Shown piece by piece: positions 45,984 to 56,666 of a stretch of 64,000 bases of DNA. This DNA is from Tausonia pullulans. Taxonomy: Eukaryota; Basidiomycota; Tremellomycetes; Cystofilobasidiales; Mrakiaceae. The position numbers and the translations under genes were made by a program. The first letter of the stretch is position 1. Every line of letters begins with the position of its first letter. The notes beneath the pieces are model-generated. The model ran no database searches and had not been told where the DNA came from. It worked only from the letters and a program-made list of their open reading frames with translations. The stretch covers positions 62,001-126,000 of the forward strand of contig OX637638.1 in assembly GCA_951802195.1 (NCBI GenBank), read 5' to 3'.

Positions 45984-47435
45984 ATGGACACTGTCAAGAA
46001 CTTCCTCAACAAAGTACGTCTTAGAGGATTCAGCTGGTGTAGTAAAGCAAGCCGTTCAACAAACGATGTCGTGGCGTGGCGTTATCGCGGCATCGTCGTG
46101 ATCAGAAAGGCTGACGAATGGCGCCCTTTCTTCCACTTTCTCTCTCTATTACCCCCCCCCCCCCCCCTCTCCCCTTTGTCTTTACAGCACGACAAGGTCG
46201 GATCGACCGAGGTCTGCACGTAAGCCTTGTTCATCATTAGCCTCCTCTTCAAGATGCTCATCCTTCGGCTCCTCGATGCCGTCGATTCAGCGAGACTGCT
46301 GTATGTTGACCCTTTTGCTTAATTACACGCTCATGACCTTGTTGCTGATACATTTTCCACTTACGATCCATCACTAGGCCCCCATTACCCAGGAACACGT
46401 CATCCAGCACCAGAACATCAAGACTGCCGAGGCAATCGACAAAGAGATCCACCAGCACCGTTCGTCGATCGTCTTCGGCCCCACCCTTGTGTCTCACGGG
46501 AAATCGGCCCGCCCGAATTAGGAGCTAAGTTTTTCTCACCCTTTCTTCGCAGACCACCAGCACCGGATCCAGCCCGTAACTGCCACCGAGACTCTCGCCA
46601 CTGAGCACAAGACAAATATCGCCCCGGAGGTCACCCGCGTTCGTCATAGCAACTCGTTAACTGTTGCCCAAGCCTACGTTCTGACGTTCTCATTTTTATT
46701 TTTCCATAGGAAACCGTGAACGAGATCAACCCGGAGCACAAGAAGAAGCTGTACGTCTCTACTTTCGCCTGATAGGGCGACTTGCGCGCTGACGTCGTCA
46801 TCCCATCACAGTGAGGCCCAGCACGCTTCCATCCAAAGCTCGCGCACCGCCGGGCCCACTGAAGTAACGCAGACACACATCGGTGCTACCGTGAACGAGC
46901 ATGTGTAAGTAAGAAGAGAGACAGTGATGCATTGAGTTGGTGTCCCTGACCCAATCCCTTCCCATCTCCAGTCATCACCACGTTCACGAGCACATCACGC
47001 CTCTCATTCAAAAAGAGACCCACGCTCACACCGTCGTCCACAACGTCATCCCCGTCCACGAGAAAATCCACGAGGCCCCAATTGTTCACGAGACGACCAC
47101 TCTCCCGACGCTCACCCTCGAGGAGTTCCAGAAGGCGGGATCGCAGCACCATGGCGACAACACCCACCAGCACGCGTGTGAGTGGACGTCTCGGCCATCT
47201 GTATGTCTCTGTTACGTATATTCCTGACGGCCCATCATCCTTTACAGTCTACGAGGGCGTCCCCAAAACGGCCAGTGCTACCGGGGCTTCCACCTCCAAG
47301 AGTGCCAATAAGGACTTCCACTCGCAGTCTCCGACCTCTTCGACGTCCTCGGACCTCAACCACGGCGTCCAACACGATGGCCGCCAAACTGCTGCTGGTA
47401 CCGCTGGAGCTGCTGCCGCCAAGAAGAGTTTCTAA
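45984..47435 (+). CDS. Small histidine-rich hydrophilic protein, possible stress protein
   Basis: Predicted 255-residue protein from nine exons: 45984-46013, 46188-46219, 46291-46300, 46378-46459, 46553-46638, 46710-46750, 46812-46904, 46972-47177 and 47248-47435; total 768 nt, 256 codons. The protein is very hydrophilic with no membrane segment. It is rich in His, Glu and Thr in spaced motifs such as EIHQHHHQHRIQP, NEHVHHHVHEHITPLIQ, ETHAHTVVHNVIPVHEKIHE and PIVHETTTLP. The tail is Ser/Thr/Ala-rich and ends AAAAKKSF. Such composition suits LEA-like stress proteins or metal (Zn, Ni, Cu) binding; similar fungal proteins are sometimes labelled allergens, but I cannot confirm the family. It is intron-dense for its size, including a 10-nt exon. 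Confidence 0.75.
46152..46167. repeat. C16 run in intron 1 of the His-rich gene
   Basis: About sixteen C in a row about 20 nt before the TTTACAG acceptor of exon 2. Confidence 0.9.
46291..46300 (+). other. 10-nt microexon in the His-rich gene
   Basis: CGAGACTGCT sits between GATTCAG and GTATGT. It completes the codon left by exon 2 (AC plus C) and reads T-E-T-A into exon 4 in frame. Whole-gene length is divisible by three only with it. Confidence 0.7.
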
Positions 47436-47589
47436 GTGGTGGCCATCTTATTGACTTTCTTCTCTCTTCGCTTTGCTCCCCGTTGAAACCTTACGCTTAT
47501 GCATCGCTTGCTCCCCTTTTGTTCATTATCTCTGAATGATGAAAATTTGTTTGTTTGTTTTATAAATGATCGTATACTGTCACACGTCA

Positions 47590-49502
47590 TCAGATCCGCA
47601 TCTTCTTGCCCCCCTTCCTCGCCGGCTGCCCATTGGCGGTCGACTTCACCGGCGGCCGCTCTTCCTCGTCGCTGTCTCCCTCATCGTCTTGATCCTCGCT
47701 CTCCTCGTCCGCCTCGTCCTGGATAGTGACCATGAGGCCATCCTCTTGATCGTCCTCATCGTCGTCGTCGGCCTCGTCGCGAAGCCGGCCGTCTCCACCG
47801 ACTTCGCCCATGCCCTCCCAGACCTCTTCGTCGTCCTCCTCCTCGTTCGTTCCCACCACTTCGGCCGTCGCCGGCTCACCCGGCCAAGCCCGGACGACGC
47901 CTCCCTGAACGCCGCCGATGCGTGCGGCCACGCCACCCTTGAGAGGCGTCTTCTTCGGGTCCTCGTCGATCTCCGTCGTCCGCATGACGGTCAGAGTGGC
48001 GTCCTTGCCGACGCTCATGAGCAGCCTTCGGTCCTTCTCGTCGGCGTTGGCTGCGAGAAGGCTGGTCGCCGTGCTCGTGTTCTCGCCGAACGCATAGAGG
48101 ACGCGGCCCGTCCGGCCGTCGAGGCAGCCGATCTTGCCAGAGTCGCGCTCGCCAAAGTAAAGCTCCTGGCGGGAGGACCCAGAGGTGAGGGAGGTGATCG
48201 CCGAGGGTGCGACAGACCAGTTGGAGACGGGTTTCCGGGCAGACGACCGAGGGTCGTAGAGGCGGACGTGGCCGGAGGAGGTTCCGGAGGCGATCAGGGC
48301 CGGCGAAGAAGGGTGGAGGAAGGTGAGGGCCGTGTGATGCACCTCGGGCCGGAGGGAAAGGAAGTTGTTGGCGATCTGGAGGGAGAGAGGGAGAGAGAGA
48401 GAGGGAACGACAGATGAGCTCTCAGATTCCAAGGGATATAGATAGTAGAAAGACGTACGTTCTTGGCCCGCCAGATCTCTCCGGGGAGGAGCTTCTCGTT
48501 CTCCTTGGCTTTGCCAGCCTTGCGCTTCTTCGAGGCGGTCGCGTCCGCATCCGCTGCCGAGGGAGGCGCAGCGAGGGCCCGCTCAAGATCCCAGAGCGAT
48601 ACGTCGACTTCCTTGCCGGCGTAGGCAAAGGTCTTGCCGTCGGCGCTTGGTCGGAGCGTCGTGAGGTTCGCGGGAAGGCGGATCTTGGACGTCGTCGTCG
48701 TGGCGGCGTCGTCCAAGGAAGAGGGAAGGGAGTGGAGCGAGAGGCGACCGCCAGAGGTGGCATGGAGAAGATGAGAGCTGCAGGAGAGGAACGAGCAGCA
48801 AGAAGCGTCAGGACTGGCCGTTCGAGACAACAGGACAGGAAGTGTGGCCCGCGAGAGCTCGCCTCGCGTCGTCCGCATCTGCCTCCGACCCTCTCAGCTC
48901 AGGCATCGAACAAGGAGCGTAGAAAATCCACACGCAACACGAGACTCTGGGGTTATTTATCAAACGATGACTCACGAAGGAAGGAAGTCGAGTGAGATGT
49001 GACGGTTGCCCTGCTTGATCGTCGATGACTTGTACGTCTTCACGATCGAGCATGAGGGCTGGGGAAGAACCGAATCTTCCTCATCGTCGTCGTCACCACT
49101 GGCAGGAGACGATGTAGTATCATTCAACTGATCCAGCTGAATGAGAGAGATGTGATCCGTGGAGTGCGCAAGTGCGACCTGAGAGACAGGCGGGGGAAGA
49201 CGCGAGAGAGACGAGACAGACACTCGCGCCGTCAGCTCGGGACTAGGACGCTCCCATCAGCAACGTAGACGAGGAGGACTGACCATCGGGGCATCCAGCT
49301 CAAGCACACCCAGCGAGCTCCCTATCCGGTCGACGCGTCCCCACTTGGGCTGCGACTCGCCGGCGACGGAGCTCTCGACCTTGATCCGCTGGACGACGGG
49401 CTCGAGCGGCGCCGCGGTCGAGCGCGTCGAGAACTCCGAGGGGAAGGAGACCGAGAGGAGTGTCGAGGGAGTCTCGGACGAGACGGTGAGGAGGTGGGGC
49501 AT
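47590..49502 (-). CDS. NSA1: WD-repeat ribosome biogenesis factor, NSA1/WDR74-like
   Basis: Nucleolar WD40 protein that in yeast joins pre-60S particles with Rix7-released factors. The start MPHLLTVSSETPSTLLSVSF lies at 49502. Four main exons run leftwards. WD-type segments include VALAHSTDHISLIQLDQL, ANLTTLRPSADGKTFAYAGK, EVDVSLWDLERAL, TALTFLHPSSPALIASGTSS, GHVRLYDPRSSARKPVSNW and RRLLMSVGKDATLTVM. The C-terminal tail is strongly acidic (DDDDEDDQED and similar) and ends in a basic GGKKMRI, as in NSA1/WDR74 proteins. The orthologue call rests on domain order plus the RVYD..ARKPV-like motif and acidic/basic tail; another nucleolar WD protein is a less likely alternative. Confidence 0.78.
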
Positions 49503-50029
49503 GGCGTGAAGGAGGTAAGGAGGTGGTTGTTGAGGTCTTTGGAAGGCCCAGCTTTTTTGGAAAGGCGCGTTCAAGTTGAGGTCAGGTCCATGCGGGGTTG
49601 CTGTTTGACAGGTCTCTCTTCGACGCTGCTCAGATAAGCGATCAAAACACTGTGAATAGGAAAATGATGGTCAAGAGTGTGGACCTTCTCATGATTCTCT
49701 CTGCCGGAGAGCTTTAGAGGACGGGGGTGGAAGAGTATGGCCAAAGAGCCCCTCCGGAGAACCCCGATCAGAGCCACTCCACTCTCTCATGACAGCAGTG
49801 CCGCATTCTCTGTCCTTTCCCGCCGTCACACGAGATATCAGACATGATACGTTGACAGTATACTAGATCTACGCAAATTCAAGTGTTGAGGATTGCATAA
49901 AAGCCAGAAGAACGTCGGCCACTAGTTGAGCGCGATGCTGCCTCCGAGGGTCCGCTGTTCTCGCGCGTTCAAGCCATCAATCAGCTGCGCCGAAACTCCT
50001 TCGCCACAAGCCACAATGAGAAGATAATC
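49503..50029. other. Intergenic region NSA1 / GH15 gene
   Basis: About 530 bp: promoter of NSA1 on the left and 3' flank of the GH15 gene on the right. More AT-rich near 49830-49900. No gene seen. Confidence 0.5.
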
Positions 50030-53000
50030 TTAGGAGATGCTCACGTTCAAGTTGTACGCCACACTGATAATTGTGAGGGCACTGAAGCCCTGAGGTGTAT
50101 TTCCTAATGCCTCGCCCCCGCGGCTAATTTCCTCACTAAAGTGGCCCTGGAATGAGGGAACGCATGCGAAATTGTCAGCAGAAGGAAATTAGCGTGTGTT
50201 GGCTCTCCGAGAAGACTCACAACATGGTTTGAGAAACCCAAAAAGTCCTCGAACTGGTGATGGAGAGCTCTGTCAGTCTCGCTTGTCAAGCAGAGAAGCG
50301 GAAAAGGCTTACCATTCCGACTGCTTTGGGAAGGAGTGTCCGGTCGATTGCTCCGGCACGGCTGAGAGCCTCGATGGCCCAGAGCGTGCACATGCCTGGC
50401 AGTGAAGACAGCGAAGAAGGGTTAGGGCGAATCTTGCAGGCCTACAGCGACAGCGCAGGTACTTACTGAAAGCACCCTCCTGTCCACCAACACCGTCGTC
50501 CACTGATCACGAACTGGTCAGCACTTGAAGGCGGAAGGTCTCAATCTGTATTACTGCTCACTCTTCGTTGAGTCGTATCGCATGACGAGCTGTTCGGCAT
50601 CGCAAGTCAGTTCTCAGTCAGCATCGCTCCTATGAACAGTCCATGCGCGGGTTAAACGGACGCCATTGATTGTCAATCCTCCGCGCTCGGGCGGCTGGAG
50701 AACTCGGTCAAGGGTGGACCGGAAGCGCGGGTCTGAGGCGCTCATGAAGAAGACGAGGGGCATGATCCTGGGTCGGCGCGTCACATTAGACCAAGGCGAG
50801 GAAGTAAGATCGAGGACACGATTTCTTACAAGACCGCAGAGTCGACAATGTCGATATCCTGTTGATTTCCCTCGTCAGGGTCGGATGAAGCCGGAAGGAT
50901 AGAGAAGGGTAGGCGCACCTCGAAGCTCTGCGCGAAGAATTTCTCTTTCTTGTTCCAGGCCTTCTCCATCACACGCTCTGTGAGATCGCCTAAGTCAGCG
51001 TCGCACAGGTATGATAAATCGACCACGAGAAAACGAACCGTAGATCTTGTCCCGCGTCTCTAGCCAGACATTCCGCTGAGGGAGCGGGAGGGACCGCTTG
51101 TCGGCGAGTCGGAGGCCCCGGTCCACCGCGACCCACATCTGAACCGAGTCGCATCTGTCAGCCGGAACGCATTGGAAGCTTCACGAAGAGTGCTCTCGGA
51201 CGGACCATGATCTGAGAGTAAGTAAAATGCTTTGGTTGCCCGCGGACCTCCCAGATGGAGAGATCCTTTTCTTCTGAGTGTTTGCAGACCCAGTCGACCA
51301 TTTCGCTGATGAAGCGTTGTCGTTGGTCAAAAGGGAGAAGTTGAGAGTGGCGAGACAGTACGAGAAAGAAGGGAGCTACTCACCGGACGGCAACCCACAT
51401 GTCCCATGACAGCGGCTTGCTGTATTTCTGGGCGAGATAGACGCAGTCCATAAACTCGCCGTAGACGCTAAGCCACCGAGGACGGAAGGAAGTGGCGGCC
51501 CATCAGCTGATCCGTCGGCGCACAAAATCAGGTGCAAAACGCACTCAAGCTGGAGATGGTCCGATGCGCCGTTTCCAATTCGCACAGGCTTCGAGTCCTT
51601 GTGACCCGCGAGGTGGTCGAGGATCGTCTCCCCGAGCTTCTTACCACCGTGAATGGTGTATCTGATAGAGAGCCTCACTGCTCAGTGGGGTTCTGGAGGG
51701 AAGGGAGCAGAGAATTCTCACGTAATCTGGATCGAGCCATCGGCGTTGCGCTCCACGAGGCGCTGCTGAATGAACTGTGAAAGGCGGAAATGAGTGAAAG
51801 CGCGGCTATGTGAGATGAGGGGTGGGCTCACCTCCATGAAGGCGTTTGCCTCGTCCGTGTAGCCGAGCCTGATAAGGCCGTAAAGGACGAAAGAGCTGTC
51901 TCGAATCCTGAAGAAGAGACTTTAATCAGCCCTCTGCTCATTGCATGTGAGGAGAAATGGAACGCACCAGGTGTACCGGTAGTCCCACTAGGGATCCATA
52001 TAGGACAAGTCAGCCGGCAAACCTGGCCGAAAGGATATGCAAGAGCTTGCTCACGTTTCTCTGACCGCCGATGTCTGGCAAGACAGCAAGAGAATGATTG
52101 GCAACAGTCTCCAAGATCACAAGTCAGGGGCCGACTCACTCTCTGGCAGACCGAACGTCGGTGCGGCAATGACGGCGCCCGTCTCCTCGAAGGTGAGCAT
52201 CTTGAGGATGAGCGCCTGCCGGTTGACCGTCTCCCGCCAGCGACCCTTGTATTGCGATTTCGAAATCCATGAGAGCCAAAATTTGCTGGTGTCCTACAAA
52301 GGAGACACGGTTTCAGCGACACGCTGGAAGTTCAAGGGCGGCGGTGCGATTGGTCTCACCTCAACAAGCCTGTCGAGCAGCGCAGATGTCAGGACCGGGT
52401 CTCGATTATTCCGGAGCTTGTTGATCCCCTTTGCGAGAGTCTCTTGGTCAACGCCGAGCTCCTTAGATTTCTGGTCTGTCGGGACCTTCGTTTGCGTCTC
52501 GTGCTCTGAGGGCTTGGTGCTTGTTCCCGCCTTTGGAACTTCGCATAGCTGTTTTCACCTCACCAAAGTCAGTTCTGCCGTGACACTTTATTCCCTGGAG
52601 GGATACAGTCACATACCACGAATGTCACGACCTCTCCCTCTCGAACCTTAAATTCCGCCCAGACACCCTCACCCCGATGCCCCTGCTTGCTGAGATCCAG
52701 CTTCCTGAGCTTGACCTTCGGCCCGTCCTCGACACGGGCCCAGTCCTCCTCTTCCTGCTCCTTCTTCCTCCTCTTCTCATCCGAATCAACTAGCCCAGCC
52801 CTCTCCGCGAGCTGATGCGCCAGCCCGCTAAGCGTTGAGCGAGCGGTCGATGCTGCCGCCACCGACGACGACTGGCAGTCGTTCTGGGATGACGGGGCGC
52901 CTTGGATGGATTCGCCGGAGACGACGAGGCGGAGGTCGATGTCCATGTCGCGGGAGGAGACTGTCGCAGTGTTGCGGCCGCGATCAGTCAAAATTGAATA

Positions 53001-54164
53001 AATGAAAGGAGCGCACGCGAGGGCGTACAGTGGACTTTGTGCTTGTTGTATCCGAGCGTTTCTTCAGGCTGCGAGTCGTCCTCGACAATCTAGTGGAGAA
53101 GGTGTGTCTATGAGTGAGGGACGGCCACCCTCCTTTGCGCGCGCACGTACCTCGGTCGTGTGATTCGCCCTTCCCATCCATGATATCCATCAGTACCTCA
53201 ACTGCTCCTCTGCTCCTCTGAGCTCGACAGCCGACTGACCTTGCATAGTCAAACGCCGGCGCGCATTCCATCCTGAACGTCACCTCTCCCCTCACGACCT
53301 CGATCTTGCGAATAAGCCATGGCAAGAACCCATCCTTGTCGCCGTGCTTGCACGCCGCTCGGGGGACCATGCAGTCTGTGACTTGGCCAACGCCTGCGTC
53401 GCTGAGGAACTGGCGGTCCATCGTTCGGGCGAGGCCGAGAAAAGGAGGTGAGGAAGGCCAGAGATGGGTCATCACCGTCCGTCAGTTGATCTGGGGAGAG
53501 CGAGCGGGGATCGCAGCATCTCGCCGACAGACAGCGCGAGCGAAAACGAGCGGCGCACCTTGGTGCCGAGGACGTTGGAAGAAGGGAGGTAGGCTTGCTT
53601 GACGGAGTAAGGGGTCTGTTGTAGCCGGACCCACTGTCAGTTGAGGCTCGATGCAGCAGGAAGAAGGAAACGCGACGGACGGTGGGCGCGATCGAGAAGT
53701 GTCCGCCCTTGTGCTTGTCGACGATGCTGAACGATATACGAGAGTCAGGATGTGATTGTCCAATCCTAGATGCAGCAGGATCTCACCGGCAGAAGATGGA
53801 CGGCGAGTCAAAATCGGGCAGACAAAACGAGTCGATGGACCCCTCGAGCGAGATCCTGGGAGAGACGACGAAGGGCGGGCGGGCCCGTAAGTGACAGGAT
53901 ACCATGACGTCGAACGACGCGGTCGAGGAACACGAACATGGCGGCCGTCTTCATGTTGCCGATCATGGCATAGTCCTGTGTGTTGACAGAGCATAAGTCG
54001 GGTCGATACCCAGCGAAGGAGGCAGGAAGGCGAAGCGGCATTGCAGCCACGGCGGTCGTTCGTCAATCGTCGTTGGCCATGACGCACATCGGCAGGGAGG
54101 CCGGACGGACCTGGATGCCCATCGTCCTCTCCGGGTCTGGGGCGCGCTGGCTCGTGGGGGCCAT
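50030..54164 (-). CDS. GH15-family glycosidase of bacterial-type architecture
   Basis: Predicted cytosolic glucoamylase- or trehalase-like hydrolase with an N-terminal beta-sandwich and a C-terminal (alpha/alpha)6 barrel. The start at 54164 ([18 protein letters not shown]) splices to [13 protein letters not shown], then [20 protein letters not shown], the usual bacterial-type GH15 opening. Later come [14 protein letters not shown] and [20 protein letters not shown]. The barrel shows [13 protein letters not shown] (general-acid Glu region), [13 protein letters not shown] and [20 protein letters not shown], which holds the expected base Glu. It ends AYNLNVSIS. No signal peptide is visible, unlike secreted fungal glucoamylases. 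About 15 introns. Both catalytic regions are intact, so it is probably active. Exact exon edges in the middle were not all resolved. Confidence 0.85.
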
Positions 54165-54705
54165 GACTGGTGCAGTGTGTGTGGGTGTCTGGGTTGAGCT
54201 TAGATAGAGGATGTCGGTCGGCAAGAAGGGAAGAAGGGAGAGGGTGTTTGGCCGGGGGCGTCGAGCCTCAGCCTGGCTGCCGTTCTTCCCGCGAGGCGTC
54301 GCCACCGTGAGCTGTCCGTTTTGCCCAGCGGTCGGTCGCCGGCCGGCGGGTGGTGCGTCATGTCCTGCCGGAACACGCGCGCCCCGCTTGATCAGCTTCG
54401 CTTGCCCCCCGACATCGGTCATCGCGTCGAAATCCGGCGGGCCACCCTCCACTTGGGTCGACGACCTGTCTGCGCGGCTCCGATGGCTGAGACCTCGGCG
54501 GGCAGGCTCCGAGATGAGAGAAAACGCGCGTGACCTGATCCGCACAGCAAGCTCGTGAGGCCGGCATAGGCTCAGTTCTGCGAGAGGCACATAATATTGA
54601 AAACCTATCCCCCAACGGACAGAGAGGCTAGAAACCTGAGAGAAGAGAAAGAACCAACGCCGCCCACATCTCGACGATCTCCCCGTCATCGTCCTTCGGC
54701 CCACA
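54165..54705. promoter_or_regulatory. Promoter of GH15 gene / 3' flank of LC8 gene
   Basis: About 540 bp between two minus-strand genes. GC-rich; no recognisable gene. Confidence 0.5.
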
Positions 54706-55951
54706 TCACGACGACTTCCAGAGGAGGATGGCGATCTGGCCGAGATAGAAGTAGACAAAGTGCTTCGTTTCTGGACGAGGAAGGAATGGGAGAATGGGGG
54801 TCAGTTGCTGGTGAATCAGCGCAACCCGCCCTCGGCGGCGACGCACCGTGCGTGACGAACGAGCCGTAGCTGAGGGTGGAACGAAGAGGAGAGAGAGAGT
54901 CAGCAGCTGAGTGGAGCTAGCAAGCATGTCGGCCATGGAGCCAGCTCACTTCTTGCCGACCACGACATGCCTGCAAGAATACGCGCGCGCAGATTGTTAG
55001 TTCCAGCGTCACTCATCACCGGCATCTCTTCTCCTCAATGAGACGACTTACCACGTGGGTCCGCTGGGAAAGAAGGTGGTCACAGGCAAGGGCCGCATCA
55101 TCAGCATAAGAGCGCACGTGCTGGCTGGTGAATGAGGGAAATCAAGCGCGTCGCTCATCCCTTGGGTGGGCGAACAAGGAGTCTGGTGGACCTCGCAGAG
55201 ATTTCTCCAGAGCCAAACATGTAGATGATCGTGAGGTCGAGCCAGTAGCCGTCCTGCAAGGACTGAGAAGACGATGATCTAGAGTACGACTCGCTGACCA
55301 TGAGGAGCTGACGCACTCCGTCTTCGTGCCCTCGCCTCGACCTGTCCCCACACTTCGGACCGACGCGTCTTGCAAGTGTGGGCTTTGGAGCGCAATCAGG
55401 GCCACTCCCATGGGCAGTCGCCCAACGGCTCCCGCCCTCAACGTAGGAACGAGCCGCTCCCTCCAACGGCGAACGGGTGAGGATGCGTCTTCCTCAACCT
55501 TCTCATCCCCGACCGACGCGCGCTTGCGCGAACGAAGCCAGCAAGTACTTACTGCCTCCGATCAAACTCCTTCTTCAGGTACATAGCTATGTCCTTCTCG
55601 ATGTTGTACTAGAGGGGTGCGTGTGAGCGAGTCAGCTCAGCCCTCGGAGCTATCGCATGGTGGCAGCTGGCGACGTGACGCGTGCGTTCACTCACCTTCT
55701 CCAGCGCAGCGCTCGCAACGTCGACAGCCTCCTGCTGCATCTCCTCGCTCATGTCAACATTCCTGGGCGGCAAAGCGGCGCGAGAGGGGGGTCAAGTAGC
55801 TGTCAGCAGCTAGGCCAGGGTCTCGCCATCGAAATGCGTTGGGGACGGCGGCCGCGCCCACTCACTTGATGACGGCTTTCGGCGAGGGGTTCGCTGCGGC
55901 AGAGGTCGAGGGAAGCGGGGCAGCGCCATTGGAGGAAGGGGACTCGGACAT
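54706..55951 (-). CDS. DYN2: Dynein light chain LC8 (DYNLL family)
   Basis: Dimeric hub protein of cytoplasmic dynein and many other complexes. Seven exons fit: 55866-55951, 55696-55762, 55554-55609, 55052-55063, 54951-54971, 54847-54869 and 54706-54770; they total 330 nt (109 residues). After an extra Ser/Pro/Ala-rich N-terminus of about 20 residues, the LC8 fold reads [60 protein letters not shown] and KHFVYFYLGQIAILLWKSS, colinear with animal LC8. Exons 4, 5 and 6 are only 12, 21 and 23 nt and together encode the strand that forms the dimer and binding groove. Intron 3 is long (490 nt) and contains unrelated open sequence. The length check and conservation make the model strong. Confidence 0.93.
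54847..55063 (-). other. Cluster of three microexons (12, 21, 23 nt) in LC8
   Basis: Exons 55052-55063, 54951-54971 and 54847-54869, separated by introns of 80 and 81 nt. Each has AG acceptor and GT donor. Joined they read [19 protein letters not shown], the most conserved part of LC8. Confidence 0.88.
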
Positions 55952-56666
55952 GGCGAGGGAGACTGGAGGAGCGAAGAGGTAAGTCGAGAGCTGGACCCAA
56001 GGAGGGAGGGACGGTTTCGGCCGGTAGGCAGAGGCTGGGTGAAGACTGACGATTGGCCACCAGACGAGTTCTGAGAAGAAGAGATGATACAAGGGTCGGT
56101 TGTGAGACCGAGATAGAGCGGAAGGAGGGTCGAGATGAGGGTGGAGGTAAGGGGAGAGAGACAGCGGTCTGTCGTTTGAGTTCGTTGCGTTGAACGAGCG
56201 GACTCTGATCTTAGTCCCTGACGACGATTCTGCTCAACAACATTTGCATTCTGCGGGAATGTATAAGTAGGGAGGAGGAGGGGAATCGCTTCACGAGCGA
56301 TGTGAATGTGGCAGGGGTCCTTTGTCGCGGATCCTGGTGTTGTGATGCAAGGTTGTAATGCCACCAATCCGCCCGCACGCCTCCATTCCACTCTTTTTTT
56401 GTTTTGTTTCGACTGAGCAGATCAACGCATAGAGAATACTCAGACGACTGACCTGTCTATCTTGATCAAAGATATCTGGGCCCCTCCCTTGCATCACTCG
56501 ATGTGAAAGGGCCGACTCGGCTTCGATCCGTGCGGCTTGGCGGCGGGGGGCAAAGTTCTCCTTCAGGCGACGCGCTTCTCCAGACGCGCTCCTTTCACCC
56601 TCTACCACCCCCTTTGCCTGGCTCCCTTCCTTCCGCCCCACACCAGGCCAGACTTTCCTTCTCCAC
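55952..56666. promoter_or_regulatory. Divergent promoter, LC8 / RRP6
   Basis: About 715 bp between two divergent starts. A pyrimidine-rich block precedes the RRP6 start. Nothing else recognised. Confidence 0.5.

Noticed and set aside
55064-55553. Open segment in LC8 intron 3 with a plausible-looking hydrophobic peptide
   Set aside because: Including it breaks the LC8 alignment; splicing from 55554 to 55063 restores the conserved protein and the codon count.
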